From the NCBI GenBank assembly GCA_002842755.1, contig PHDU01000009.1, positions 1-64,000 of the forward strand: 64,000 nucleotides of DNA, given 5' to 3'. Under the pieces are notes generated by a model. The model made no database searches. It had not been told where the DNA came from and saw nothing but the letters and a program-made list of their open reading frames with translations. The first letter of the stretch is position 1, and the number at the start of each line of letters is the position of its first letter. The DNA is from Bacteroidetes bacterium HGW-Bacteroidetes-1 (GTDB taxonomy: Bacteria > Bacteroidota > Bacteroidia > Bacteroidales > F082). This document shows, piece by piece, positions 44,506 to 53,333 of the stretch. A program made the position numbers and the translations under genes.

Positions 44506-44521
44506 AAGATAAAACGGTCTT
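44506..44521 (+). promoter_or_regulatory. Weak Rrf2-like box before nirK
   Basis: AAGAT-N6-GTCTT fits the half-site pattern seen at ric and norC. No TAnnTTTG box lies at the matching distance and the nirK ATG is only 25 bases away, so this is the weakest of the three. Confidence 0.25.
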
Positions 44522-44545
44522 ATAATCTTAATAAAAACATATCCT

Positions 44546-46012
44546 ATGAAAACAAAAAAAATCTATCATAGAAAAGCCATAATGGCAATCTGGTTTATTG
44601 CCCTGATTTTATTTAATATTCGTTGTTCAAGCGACACTGAAAGTGAAATAGTTGATTTAAACAAATCTGTGGAAGTAGAGGTTACAGCTGTGTTGACTGA
44701 TGCCCCGCTTGTGCCACCACGCATTCAAGCAAAAGCAAATACCAAAGTTATTGTTCATCTCGAAGTAATTGAGAAAACGATGCGTCTTGCTGATGGAGTT
44801 GACTATACTTTCTGGACATTTGGAGGTAAAGTTCCTGGTAAATTTATCCGCATTCGTAAGGGTGATCAGGTTGAGTTTCACCTTCATAATCATCCTGACA
44901 ATATGTTGCCACATAACATCGATCTGCATGCGGTAACTGGACCAGGAGGAGGCGCAGAAGCATCATTGATTGCCCCTGGTAAAAGTGCACAGTTTAGTTT
45001 TAGGGCGCTTAACGAAGGGCTTTATGTTTATCATTGTGCTACTGCTCCGGTTGGGATGCATATTGCCAATGGCATGTATGGATTGATTCTGGTTGAACCT
45101 CTTGAAGGTTACACGCCTGTTGATCATGAATTTTATGTGATGCAAAGTGAATTTTATACTTCCGGAACCTTTGGAGCTAAAGGCCACCAGGATTTTGATA
45201 TGCAGAAGGCTCTTGACGAGAAGCCTGATTACGTAGTGATGAACGGATCAGTAGGAGCTAGTGCCGGACAAAATGCAATGACGGTAAAAGTTGGTGAAAC
45301 CGTCCGCCTTTTTGTCGGTAATGCCGGCCCAAATCTGGTTTCCTCATTTCATGCCATTGGAGAAATTTTTGACAAAGTCTATGTGGAAGGAGGTTCATTG
45401 ATAAACCGCGATGTGCAAACGACACTTATCCCAGCCGGAGGATCGGCCATTGTTGAGTTTAAATGTCAGGTGCCTGGCACGCTGCACCTGGTTGATCACA
45501 GCATTTTCAGAGCTTTCAACAAGGGAGCACTTGCGCAAATAAAAGTTATCGGCGATGAAAATCATACAGTTTATTCCGGAAAAGAAAAAGAAGAAGTGTA
45601 TTTACCTGAAGGGAGTGCAATACAGCATATTTCTTCCCCAAAAACTACTGTTAGTCAACAAGCTGTTCCTGAGAAAACATTAGAAGAAAGACTTGCAGCA
45701 GGTGAAATTTTATACAAGCAAAATTGCATGGCCTGTCACATGGAAAATGGAAATGGTATTGGAGGAACTTTCCCACCATTGATGAATTCCGATTTTCTTC
45801 AAGCAAGGCCTGACAAAGGGATTGGTATTGTCCTTCATGGTTTGCAGGGGGAAATCACTGTCAATGGCAATAATTATAACAATATCATGCCTGCTGTTGC
45901 TTTGAGCGACGATCAAACTGCAAGTGTGTTAACCTACATTTTCAATAAATTTAACAACAAGAAAGAACTGATTAAGGGCGCAGATGTTAAGGAATGGCGG
46001 GAAAAAGAATGA
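44546..46012 (+). CDS. nirK: Copper nitrite reductase with C-terminal cytochrome c domain
   Basis: A 488-residue lipoprotein-type protein (lipobox cysteine C27) that reduces nitrite to nitric oxide. Type 1 copper ligands are H123, C164, H172 and M177; type 2 ligands are H128, H163 and H318, with catalytic D126 and H269. The C-terminal ~110 residues are a cytochrome c domain (CMACH, C394/C397/H398, probable axial M448 in NNIMPAV), so electrons can reach the copper site within one chain. It is followed by SUMF1- and SCO-type genes on the same strand. Confidence 0.92.
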   Translation: MKTKKIYHRKAIMAIWFIALILFNIRCSSDTESEIVDLNKSVEVEVTAVLTDAPLVPPRIQAKANTKVIVHLEVIEKTMRLADGVDYTFWTFGGKVPGKFIRIRKGDQVEFHLHNHPDNMLPHNIDLHAVTGPGGGAEASLIAPGKSAQFSFRALNEGLYVYHCATAPVGMHIANGMYGLILVEPLEGYTPVDHEFYVMQSEFYTSGTFGAKGHQDFDMQKALDEKPDYVVMNGSVGASAGQNAMTVKVGETVRLFVGNAGPNLVSSFHAIGEIFDKVYVEGGSLINRDVQTTLIPAGGSAIVEFKCQVPGTLHLVDHSIFRAFNKGALAQIKVIGDENHTVYSGKEKEEVYLPEGSAIQHISSPKTTVSQQAVPEKTLEERLAAGEILYKQNCMACHMENGNGIGGTFPPLMNSDFLQARPDKGIGIVLHGLQGEITVNGNNYNNIMPAVALSDDQTASVLTYIFNKFNNKKELIKGADVKEWREKE

Positions 46013-46019
46013 TGATCCA

Positions 46020-46796
46020 ATGAAACAGAAAAAAGATTTACTTGTAATGTGGCTTCTGTTATTAACCGCTTCAGGATTTTCACAAAAAACTGATATGGTT
46101 TTGATTCCGGATGGTAATTTTGTCCCTTTCATAAAAGGTCAGACCACCTCTATCAAAGTACAAAGTTTTTGGATGGATGAAAATCCTGTTACAAATGCAG
46201 AATTTATTGCCTTTGTGATTGCGAATCCGCAATGGAAGCCCGAAAATGTTAAATCAATTTTTGCGGATAAGGACTACCTCTCCCACTGGAAGGACACTAT
46301 AGTAAATAGTAATACTATTTCAGGTGAAAAGTTTCCGGTTGTGAATGTTTCTTGGTTTGCAGCCAACGACTATTGCAAGTCAGTCGGAAAAAGGCTGCCC
46401 ACCATGTATGAATGGGAGTATGCAGGTGCTTCATTACCCGAAGGATCTAATGATAATAAAATACTGAATGAGCTCATCACAAGGTGGTATAGCAGGCAAA
46501 ATACTGGATTATCCAATGTCGGGAGCATTTACCGCAATCAGTTTGGTGTTTGGGATATGTATGGACAAATATGGGAATGGGTGTATGATTTTAACAGCAT
46601 TTCATCGAATGAAGATTCGCGTAACAAAGAGGAAATCCCTGAAGGCTTTTTTTGCGGAAGTGCAGCACTCAATGCATCGGATGCATCGGATTACGTCACT
46701 TTTATCAGGTATGCCTTCAGGTCGAGCTTAAAAGGAGAGTATACGGTTCGAAAACTTGGTTTTCGTTGCGCTAAAAATGTTGAAAGTGAGGATTGA
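46020..46796 (+). CDS. Exported SUMF1/FGE-domain protein
   Basis: A 258-residue protein with a signal peptide (1-22, ASGFSQ) and a formylglycine-generating-enzyme-like domain: IPDGNFVPF, SFWMDENPVTNAEFIAFV, VNVSWFAANDYCKSVGKRLPTMYEWEYA, GVWDMYGQIWEWV and a C-terminal GFRCA. The catalytic cysteine pair of true FGE enzymes is not obvious, so activity is doubtful. It starts seven bases after nirK and may help to mature or support it; that is an inference from position. Confidence 0.8.
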   Translation: MKQKKDLLVMWLLLLTASGFSQKTDMVLIPDGNFVPFIKGQTTSIKVQSFWMDENPVTNAEFIAFVIANPQWKPENVKSIFADKDYLSHWKDTIVNSNTISGEKFPVVNVSWFAANDYCKSVGKRLPTMYEWEYAGASLPEGSNDNKILNELITRWYSRQNTGLSNVGSIYRNQFGVWDMYGQIWEWVYDFNSISSNEDSRNKEEIPEGFFCGSAALNASDASDYVTFIRYAFRSSLKGEYTVRKLGFRCAKNVESED

Positions 46797-46862
46797 TCCT
46801 GATACTCCAAAACTTATTTTTAAAAGTTAGAAACGATTCAGTTGAATAAATTATTCCAAAAA

Positions 46863-47474
46863 ATGAAAAAGATTTTAATATTAATCGCAGTTATCCTTGT
46901 TGTTGGTTGTCAAAACAAAAAGGAAGAAGTAAAATCCTGCTGCAGCACCAATAAAAGTTTAATTGCAGCACAAGAAACTGTATTACTTCCGGATAATTCA
47001 GTTTATAATCTTGACAGGAAATGGCAGAATCAGAATGGAGAAAAAGTTAGTTTGGCTAAGTTATCAGGAAGTCCTGTGATTATGACCATGATCTTTACAC
47101 ACTGCGAATATGCGTGTCCCATGATGGTAAATGATTTAAAAAAAATTGAAGCATCATTTTCAGAAGTCGAACGCGATCGTTTTCGTTTTGTTTTGGTTAG
47201 TTTCGACGATCAACGCGATACCCCAAAACGACTTAAAGACTATGCTGAGGTGCAGAACTTAGGAAAGAACTGGATTTTATTACATGGAGATGCTGAACAG
47301 GTGAAAGAGCTATCCGTTATTTTGCAGATTAGCTATAACAAGCTTGAGGATGGCTCTTTTTCTCACGCCAATCGCAAACTTGTTTTAGATCAAAATGGAA
47401 TAATTGTCTTTGGACAAGATGGGTTGCAAGCCAATAGCTGGCCAGTTGTAGGTGCAATCAGGAATGTGTTTTAG
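46863..47474 (+). CDS. SCO1/SenC-family lipoprotein
   Basis: A 203-residue protein of the thioredoxin fold. The lipobox is VVGC (lipidated cysteine), followed by a CC pair (KSCCST). The copper-binding motif is CEYACP (CxxxC) and the distal histidine is in SFSHANRK. SCO proteins deliver copper or reduce cysteines at copper sites, so it may load NirK. The ATG at 46863 is used; an in-frame TTG upstream is less likely. Confidence 0.88.
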   Translation: MKKILILIAVILVVGCQNKKEEVKSCCSTNKSLIAAQETVLLPDNSVYNLDRKWQNQNGEKVSLAKLSGSPVIMTMIFTHCEYACPMMVNDLKKIEASFSEVERDRFRFVLVSFDDQRDTPKRLKDYAEVQNLGKNWILLHGDAEQVKELSVILQISYNKLEDGSFSHANRKLVLDQNGIIVFGQDGLQANSWPVVGAIRNVF

Positions 47475-47511
47475 GAAATCTTTTTCATTCTTGTAAAGTT
47501 TAAATCAAAAA

Positions 47512-47691
47512 TTAAAAGGATATAAATCTCTTTTTCTTACCATAAAGAGACTCAATGTATTGTCTCGTATTTTTTTCATAGGAGACGTAAGGGACAGCTT
47601 TTATTAATAATAGGCTTAACCAGCACGATAAAGTTATTATTATTGGTTGTGTTGTAGAATAATGTGGTAAATCAATAAAATGAATAGCCAT
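47512..47691 (-). CDS. Doubtful small membrane protein
   Basis: A 59-residue frame downstream of norF on the same strand, with one hydrophobic segment (TTQPIIITLSCWLSLLLIKAV) and a basic tail. It could be a small membrane subunit related to the oxidase-like genes, but it is 175 bases away beyond a repeat-like stretch and I recognise no family. Confidence 0.25.
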   Translation of the reverse strand: MAIHFIDLPHYSTTQPIIITLSCWLSLLLIKAVPYVSYEKNTRQYIESLYGKKKRFISF

Positions 47692-47700
47692 TGTAAACAA

Positions 47701-47815
47701 TAATTTCTTTGAGGAACTTTGTGGAATCTCTGTGGCACTTTGTGCAATAGCTATAATACGCAGAGCAACAAAGGAACCAAAAAAAACACAAAGTCCACAC
47801 AGTTCTAAAACAGAA
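47701..47815. repeat. Imperfect inverted-repeat element with ACTTTGTG motifs
   Basis: Two copies of ACTTTGTG and a CTCTG on the left are mirrored by CAGAG, then CACAAAGTCC and CACAG on the right, so the stretch can fold back on itself. Similar sequences recur between genes in Bacteroidota, from memory. It contains no plausible gene. The rest of the gap 47475-47866 shows nothing beyond the doubtful small frame. Confidence 0.4.
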
Positions 47816-47866
47816 CCTTATTATTTAGCATAATCTCAATAATTATAAGATTTTGAGTAAATAAAA

Positions 47867-48133
47867 TCAGAAGCTTTGATACATGACAAGCATGCCAAAA
47901 ATAATCAGTCCGCCGATAAAAAATAATAAGAACTTCCAAAAAACATGCGCCTTACTTAATTCCATATAATTGAGGGCTATCAATAAAAATTTTATAAAGG
48001 CAATTGCTAGAATGCCTAGAACAATCCAATACTGTTTAAGTCCTGAAGTGCCTGATAGAAGAGCAGTGGTTGCGGTGAGTAGTAATAGAAACAAATAAGT
48101 TATTAATAATGAATGTGTATTTGATATTTTCAT
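47867..48133 (-). CDS. norF: NorF-like / cytochrome oxidase subunit IV family membrane protein
   Basis: An 88-residue protein with three hydrophobic segments, matching the COX4/NorF-like pattern (KFLLIALNYMELSKAHVFWK is characteristic). Small subunits of this type help the assembly or stability of haem-copper oxidases and nitric oxide reductases. It is the last clear gene of the nor cluster, 12 bases after norE. Confidence 0.72.
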   Translation of the reverse strand: MKISNTHSLLITYLFLLLLTATTALLSGTSGLKQYWIVLGILAIAFIKFLLIALNYMELSKAHVFWKFLLFFIGGLIIFGMLVMYQSF

Positions 48134-48145
48134 TGTAGTTCTGGA

Positions 48146-48727
48146 TTAAAAAATAAGATAAAGAGCAGGAAAGAGCAATACCCAAACAAGGTCACAAAGA
48201 TGCCAGAAGGCTGCTCCCGCTTCAACATCATCAAGTTTTATTGAAGTGTTTTTTTGATTCATTTTTAAGTTGATTATGATAAGAATTACCATCCCAACGA
48301 GTACATGCACAAGGTGAAAACCTGTCAGTAACCAATAAAAAGTAAAAAACATATTTTTATCCAGGGTAAGGCCTGCGTTGATCTTGGCGTAATACTCAAT
48401 GGTTTTTATAATAACGAAAATGGCACCTCCGACAAGTGCTATCTTCATAAATCTTGAGGCTCCAATCACATCCTTTTCCCTAAAGCTTTGAACAGACCTG
48501 GCCATGAAATAACCACTTGTTAATAGAAACAGGGTGTTGACGACCCCAAATGTTACGTTTAGTTTGAGCCTTGAGAGGTGAAATACTTCAGTTTCCTGCT
48601 GTCCATAATACATCAATCCGATGAGTGCGATCCCAAAAGTTATAATCTCTAAAAAAACAATCATCCAAATCAAAATGCCTCCTGGAGGATAAAAAAAGCG
48701 GCTATAGTTAGTGTTATTTGTACTCAT
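48146..48727 (-). CDS. norE: NorE / cytochrome c oxidase subunit III family protein
   Basis: A 193-residue protein with five hydrophobic segments, of the COX3 family. It has LLTSGYFMARS, the FYWLLTGFHLVHVLVGM segment and a C-terminal WHLCDLVWVLLFPALYL that matches FHxxDxVW of the family. In nor clusters such NorE proteins support NO reductase activity. The gap to norD is six bases. Confidence 0.85.
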   Translation of the reverse strand: MSTNNTNYSRFFYPPGGILIWMIVFLEIITFGIALIGLMYYGQQETEVFHLSRLKLNVTFGVVNTLFLLTSGYFMARSVQSFREKDVIGASRFMKIALVGGAIFVIIKTIEYYAKINAGLTLDKNMFFTFYWLLTGFHLVHVLVGMVILIIINLKMNQKNTSIKLDDVEAGAAFWHLCDLVWVLLFPALYLIF

Positions 48728-48733
48728 AATAGT

Positions 48734-50494
48734 TCACAACTGTTTAATTTTTGTATATAACTGCACCAAAGCCGTTAGTAATTCTTTCGGACTGGTCAAA
48801 ATCTCGTAGTGGTTTTGACCAAACATTTGTGGCAGATAGTAACGTGCCTGCGCTTCAATCGCCAATGCGAAAGCGTTGATATGATGGTCATTCAGCTCGC
48901 GAAGGGCTTGTTTTACATCGTTGATACCATACCGGCCTTCATATTTATCGAAATCGTTTGGTTTTCCATCTGATACAAGGATGATCCATTTGTTTTTAGT
49001 GGGTCTTTTGTCGAGCAGGGCACCGGCATGGCGTATAGAAGCACCGATGCGCGTGTAACCACTAGGTTCGATAGCACCGATAAAGTTTTTGCCCAAAGAC
49101 CAACTTTCGTCAAAACCTTTCAGGGTATTAAAAGAAGTGTGATTGCGGGTTCTGGAAAAGAAGCTGCAAATGGAAAAATCAATCTGGTATTCGTTAAGTA
49201 TCTCGCCAAAAAGAATAGACACCTGCTTTTCAACATCAATCACACGATTGCCGGCTGCATAACTGTCGGTTGAAAGACTATTGTCCAACAACAAAAGGAT
49301 TGAAATGTCTTTTTCTGTTTTCCGGTCAGAAAAATAGAGCTTTTCTGAAGGTGTTTGTCCTGAATGCAAGTCTACGAACATATCTGTAACCGCATCAATA
49401 TCAAAATTTTCACCTTGTACCTGGTACCTGTTTTGTTTCCATTTATTGTTCACGTTGGCCAACATTTTCCTCAGCAACATCAAAGTCGAACTGTTTTCGG
49501 CAATCACTTTCCGATAATAAAAAGGATCCGTTTTTGAAGGCTTCTGTGGATACACCTTGCAATAGTTAGGTTTATAAAAAGATTTTTTATAATCCCACTC
49601 ATTGTAAGTGATGTGATAACCATTTTTAACCGAATCGGCACTTTCGCTAATGCTAGTATTTTCAGTAAATTCGGACTGATACACGGAATGAGTCATTTCA
49701 TCGGCTCTCACCATAAATTTCATGTTCAATTCATCAAGGGCATCGCAATGGTCTTCGAGTTGGTCTGAGCCATCAAAATCGCGCCAATTGCCATTAAACT
49801 CTTCGGCTGTTTCCACTTTTTCGAAATTATGGTTCATCACATAGTCTTCCTGCATTTTTTGATCAATTTGAAGCTGAATTACTTCTTCCACAGGATTGGC
49901 TTTAAGCGTTGTGTTTACTTTTACACCGGCGAACAAATCGTTTTTGTTGGTAACATCCATACTTTTATCATTGTTTTTTGCACGCTCTTCGTGCATCCAT
50001 TTACCATAGAGCCATGTTAAATCCAGGGCTTTACTTCCATTGGCTGCAATGACAAATTGTGATTTTAGACGATCATGCAGCTTTCGACTGACAGGAAAAT
50101 CCTTTTCAAGGGCTTCGAGTACTGATGGGTAACATTCGAAGGCCTTTTGGCGCGCTATTTCAACTGTGATCCCTTGAGTTTCATTCCAGTTTAGTCCCAG
50201 ATTGTGTTGTGCTGAGAGGTACAATACTCTGAAAAGATAGAAGGACTGATTTTCTTCTTTGGTTGAGAACGCTGAAAATGAACCGGGTAGAAAAAATAGA
50301 TTGTTCTTGTAACCTCCTTCGCGTTCGGCACTATATATATCAATGGCTTCACCTGTTAGCGCTCTGGCAAAAACAGTGAGTCTCGGTTTGATATCTTCAA
50401 GCATCACCTGACGTTGCAATACTTCTTCATCAATTTTATTACTGCTGTTGAAGTATTTGACAAACTTTGTATATATGAACTCGTCGAACGACAT
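48734..50494 (-). CDS. norD: NO reductase activation protein NorD (von Willebrand A domain)
   Basis: A 586-residue soluble protein whose C-terminal ~200 residues form a vWA domain with the MIDAS motif DNSLSTD, followed by GYTRIGASIRHAGALL and a WIILVSDGKPND strand. NorD works with the AAA+ ATPase NorQ to insert or activate the iron centre of NorB. The partner gene norQ lies immediately upstream, 78 bases away, on the same strand. Confidence 0.9.
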   Translation of the reverse strand: MSFDEFIYTKFVKYFNSSNKIDEEVLQRQVMLEDIKPRLTVFARALTGEAIDIYSAEREGGYKNNLFFLPGSFSAFSTKEENQSFYLFRVLYLSAQHNLGLNWNETQGITVEIARQKAFECYPSVLEALEKDFPVSRKLHDRLKSQFVIAANGSKALDLTWLYGKWMHEERAKNNDKSMDVTNKNDLFAGVKVNTTLKANPVEEVIQLQIDQKMQEDYVMNHNFEKVETAEEFNGNWRDFDGSDQLEDHCDALDELNMKFMVRADEMTHSVYQSEFTENTSISESADSVKNGYHITYNEWDYKKSFYKPNYCKVYPQKPSKTDPFYYRKVIAENSSTLMLLRKMLANVNNKWKQNRYQVQGENFDIDAVTDMFVDLHSGQTPSEKLYFSDRKTEKDISILLLLDNSLSTDSYAAGNRVIDVEKQVSILFGEILNEYQIDFSICSFFSRTRNHTSFNTLKGFDESWSLGKNFIGAIEPSGYTRIGASIRHAGALLDKRPTKNKWIILVSDGKPNDFDKYEGRYGINDVKQALRELNDHHINAFALAIEAQARYYLPQMFGQNHYEILTSPKELLTALVQLYTKIKQL

Positions 50495-50572
50495 TTAATG
50501 GCAAAATTTTGATAAAGAAAGATGAATATTATACGTAAAGTAATAAATAGTCTATACAATTTTCGTGAGGCG

Positions 50573-51355
50573 CTAAATCATCATGCTACTTAAATCCGAA
50601 AGCGCTACAAGCACTTGTGGATCATCGGTAAGAGGTTCAATAACAGCCGCTTTTACGGCAAGACGTCTTGGTAATCCTGAATGAATTAACTTGGCGGCAT
50701 CCACAAGCAGGCGCGTAGAAACAGTTTCGGCCAGTCCCACTTCGTTCAGGTTTCTAATTTTATTACCTAGGTTGACAAGTTTTTTTGCCACTTCTTCGAT
50801 TACGCCGGATTCGTTCACAAGAATCTGAACCTCTACTTCCGGCTTTGGGTAATGAAAAGTCAGAGCCACAAAGCGCTGCCGTGTAGAAGGCTTCAGTTCC
50901 TTGAATCCCCTTTGATAACCGGGATTATAGGAAGCAACCAACATGAAATCGTCTTGTGCTTGGAGGCTTTCGGCCAGCTTGTCGATATACAACTCACGGC
51001 GAAAGTCGGTGAGTGAGTGAATGGCAACAATTACGTCAGGACGGGCTTCGGCCACCTCATCAAGATAGATAATTGCACCACTTCGCACAGCAGATGTCAA
51101 CGGCCCGTCGAGCCATACGGTTTCGGCTCCTTTGATGATAAAACGACCAATTAGGTCGGTGGACGATGTTTCTTCATGGCAACTGATGGTAATATGTTTT
51201 TTGTCGAGCCTATGCGCCATAAATTCTACAAAGCGTGTTTTTCCTGTTCCTGTAGGGCCCTTGAGCAATACTGGTATTTTATTCCTGTAAGCGTGTTCAA
51301 ACACTTCCACTTCTTTGCCAATGGGTAAATAAAAAGGAACTTTCATTATATTCAT
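50573..51355 (-). CDS. norQ: MoxR/CbbQ-type AAA+ ATPase NorQ
   Basis: A 260-residue ATPase. Walker A GPTGTGKT is at residues 33-40, Walker B is IIYLDEVAEARPD, and the sensor-1-like VASYNPGYQRGFKELKPSTRQRF block is typical of the CbbQ/NirQ/NorQ/GpvN family. It remodels NorB with NorD. It follows norB after about 100 bases that contain a strong hairpin, so norQ may be read at a lower level or from its own promoter. Confidence 0.9.
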   Translation of the reverse strand: MNIMKVPFYLPIGKEVEVFEHAYRNKIPVLLKGPTGTGKTRFVEFMAHRLDKKHITISCHEETSSTDLIGRFIIKGAETVWLDGPLTSAVRSGAIIYLDEVAEARPDVIVAIHSLTDFRRELYIDKLAESLQAQDDFMLVASYNPGYQRGFKELKPSTRQRFVALTFHYPKPEVEVQILVNESGVIEEVAKKLVNLGNKIRNLNEVGLAETVSTRLLVDAAKLIHSGLPRRLAVKAAVIEPLTDDPQVLVALSDLSSMMI

Positions 51356-51393
51356 TGAATTAATTTTAATTTAAGAATAGCTGAAAAAGGAAA

Positions 51394-51432
51394 GAAAAAG
51401 CATGGGCTCCATAATGATTTCCATGCTTTTTC
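51394..51432 (-). terminator. Long hairpin between norB and norQ
   Basis: A perfect 12-base inverted repeat (GAAAAAGCATGG / CCATGCTTTTTC) with a 15-base loop lies 26 bases after the norB stop. T-rich sequence at the end of the stem fits a terminator or partial terminator on the minus strand, separating norCB from norQDEF. Confidence 0.65.
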
Positions 51433-51457
51433 AATGTAAGCAATATATATGGTAATA

Positions 51458-52795
51458 TTATTCCTCTATACCTATAGCTTCATTGTTAGGTTTGCCAAAA
51501 CGGAAAAATTCGTAAATAAACAATAGAATTCCTGTTGCAAACATGGAGGCTGTCAAAATCAAAATAAAGAAGTGTACTTCAATTTCCTGCTGTACAGCAC
51601 CAAATTCAAGTCCTACTTTACGTTCCAGATAAACCTGTGCAACACCAGCAACACCGAAAGCGATTGTCATCCCAATCATTCCAACATTCGTCAGCCAGTA
51701 GGCCAATTGACCAATAGCTGTATCATACAGTTTACGCCCTGTGAGATTGGGCATAGCAAAGGTGATAAAAGAAAAGACGATCATCCCGTATGCCCCCCAG
51801 AAAGCGAGATGGCCGTGCATTGCAGTAACAAGTGTTCCATGTGTGTACATATTAACCTGTGGCAGAGTATGGGCCATTCCTAGCAAACCGGCACCAACAA
51901 AGGATAAAATCGCAGTTCCAAGAGTCCAATACAATGCCAGCTTGTTGGGATGTTTTTTTTCACCTTTTCTATACATTCCTACAGCGAACAATGCCATCGC
52001 TAAAAATGCAAGCGGTTCTAGCATTGAGAAAATTCCTCCAACGATTAACCATATTTTACCGACACCAATATAATAGTAATGATGTCCGGTTCCCAAAATT
52101 CCCGAAAGAAAAGTAAGCCCGACGATTACATAAAGCCATTTCTCGATTACTTCACGGTCAACACCTGTCAGTTTTATAAGCAAAAATGCAAGAATACCTC
52201 CCATGATAAGTTCCCAAACGCCTTCAACCCAGAGGTGAACAACCCACCAGCGAAAGAAAGAATCCATGGTTTGGTTGTCAAACCAAATCATGCCAGGTAG
52301 ATAAAGAAGCGCGGCAAAAACAAGCCCCATAGTCATTACCAATGAAGTAGTGGTTCTTTTTTTGCCTTTGTAAAGCGTCGCCAAAATAATTCCAAGAAAA
52401 GTTAGCACATTTATTACAACCAACCAATCCAACGGACGTGGGATTTCAAGGAATTTACGTCCTTCCCAATAATTAAGGTGATAGCCAACAATAGCAGTTA
52501 CTCCTACAGCAAGGAATGAAATAAGTTGAATGTAAGCAAGCTTGACACTTACCAATTCATGTTGAGCTTCTTCAGGAATAATGTAATAGGCTGATCCCAT
52601 GAATCCAAGCAATATCCATACAACAAGGAGATTGGTATGTACAGCGCGTGCCGTATTAAAGGGGATTACACTATGCCATCCATCGTAGCCTAAATGAGCA
52701 AAACCCATTATGAAGCCATAAACAATCTGAAGACTAAGTAAAAGAATGGCTGAAGCAAAAAACCAGTATGCAACTTTTTGTGATGCGTATTTCAT
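51458..52795 (-). CDS. norB: Nitric oxide reductase large subunit NorB
   Basis: A 445-residue membrane protein with about 12 helices, homologous to haem-copper oxidase subunit I, that reduces two NO to N2O. Metal-site histidines are visible in ARAVHTNLLVVW, in WVVHLWVEGVWELIMGG (with the characteristic glutamates) and in GTGHHYYYIGVG; haem ligands follow in MYTHGTLVTAMHGHLAFWGAYGM. The form is the short, cytochrome c-dependent type, matching norC 28 bases upstream. Confidence 0.94.
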   Translation of the reverse strand: MKYASQKVAYWFFASAILLLSLQIVYGFIMGFAHLGYDGWHSVIPFNTARAVHTNLLVVWILLGFMGSAYYIIPEEAQHELVSVKLAYIQLISFLAVGVTAIVGYHLNYWEGRKFLEIPRPLDWLVVINVLTFLGIILATLYKGKKRTTTSLVMTMGLVFAALLYLPGMIWFDNQTMDSFFRWWVVHLWVEGVWELIMGGILAFLLIKLTGVDREVIEKWLYVIVGLTFLSGILGTGHHYYYIGVGKIWLIVGGIFSMLEPLAFLAMALFAVGMYRKGEKKHPNKLALYWTLGTAILSFVGAGLLGMAHTLPQVNMYTHGTLVTAMHGHLAFWGAYGMIVFSFITFAMPNLTGRKLYDTAIGQLAYWLTNVGMIGMTIAFGVAGVAQVYLERKVGLEFGAVQQEIEVHFFILILTASMFATGILLFIYEFFRFGKPNNEAIGIEE

Positions 52796-52823
52796 TTTAT
52801 TATGCGTTTTAAGGTTTGTTTTT

Positions 52824-53249
52824 TTATCTTTTTACATCCGGTTTGGGTGGAAACCCATTAAGATCTACTTCTCCAATCCATTTGAAGAATTTGATGAGAT
52901 CACTGGCCTCTTCATCTGTGAAGCCATAGGCAACCATTTTTCTACCTCTTGGTGCCCAAGGTTGTTTGCTGGTTAGGACTGCTTTCATATAGCCCTCACC
53001 TCTGCGCTCAAACACTTTTGTAAGCTCTGGTGCGTAATATGCACCCTCACCAAAAATAGTGTGGCATCCCATGCAGTTGTTAGATTCCCAAAGATGTTTT
53101 CCCCGGATTACCTGATCCGTAAGATTCTGTGGGTTGGTTTGTTTTGGAACATCATTGCTCAATGAGTTCCACGATAATCCTAGGAATATGGCAAAGGTAA
53201 CGATGGTACCTCCCAGGAAGAACGTTCTTGCTTGCGATTTTGACAACAT
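52824..53249 (-). CDS. norC: Nitric oxide reductase cytochrome c subunit NorC
   Basis: A 141-residue protein with one N-terminal membrane anchor (residues ~9-27) and a periplasmic monohaem domain (C59-M-G-C62-H63, probable axial Met in RGRKMVAYGFTDEE). It accepts electrons from soluble cytochromes and passes them to NorB. It is the first gene of the nor cluster and lies behind a promoter overlapped by a perfect palindrome. Confidence 0.93.
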   Translation of the reverse strand: MLSKSQARTFFLGGTIVTFAIFLGLSWNSLSNDVPKQTNPQNLTDQVIRGKHLWESNNCMGCHTIFGEGAYYAPELTKVFERRGEGYMKAVLTSKQPWAPRGRKMVAYGFTDEEASDLIKFFKWIGEVDLNGFPPKPDVKR

Positions 53250-53333
53250 AAACTATTGGTTTAAGGTTAATTAATGTAATTTATTATTTGCAAATAGGCC
53301 TACCAATCACAACATATAAGTACTTTAATGCCG

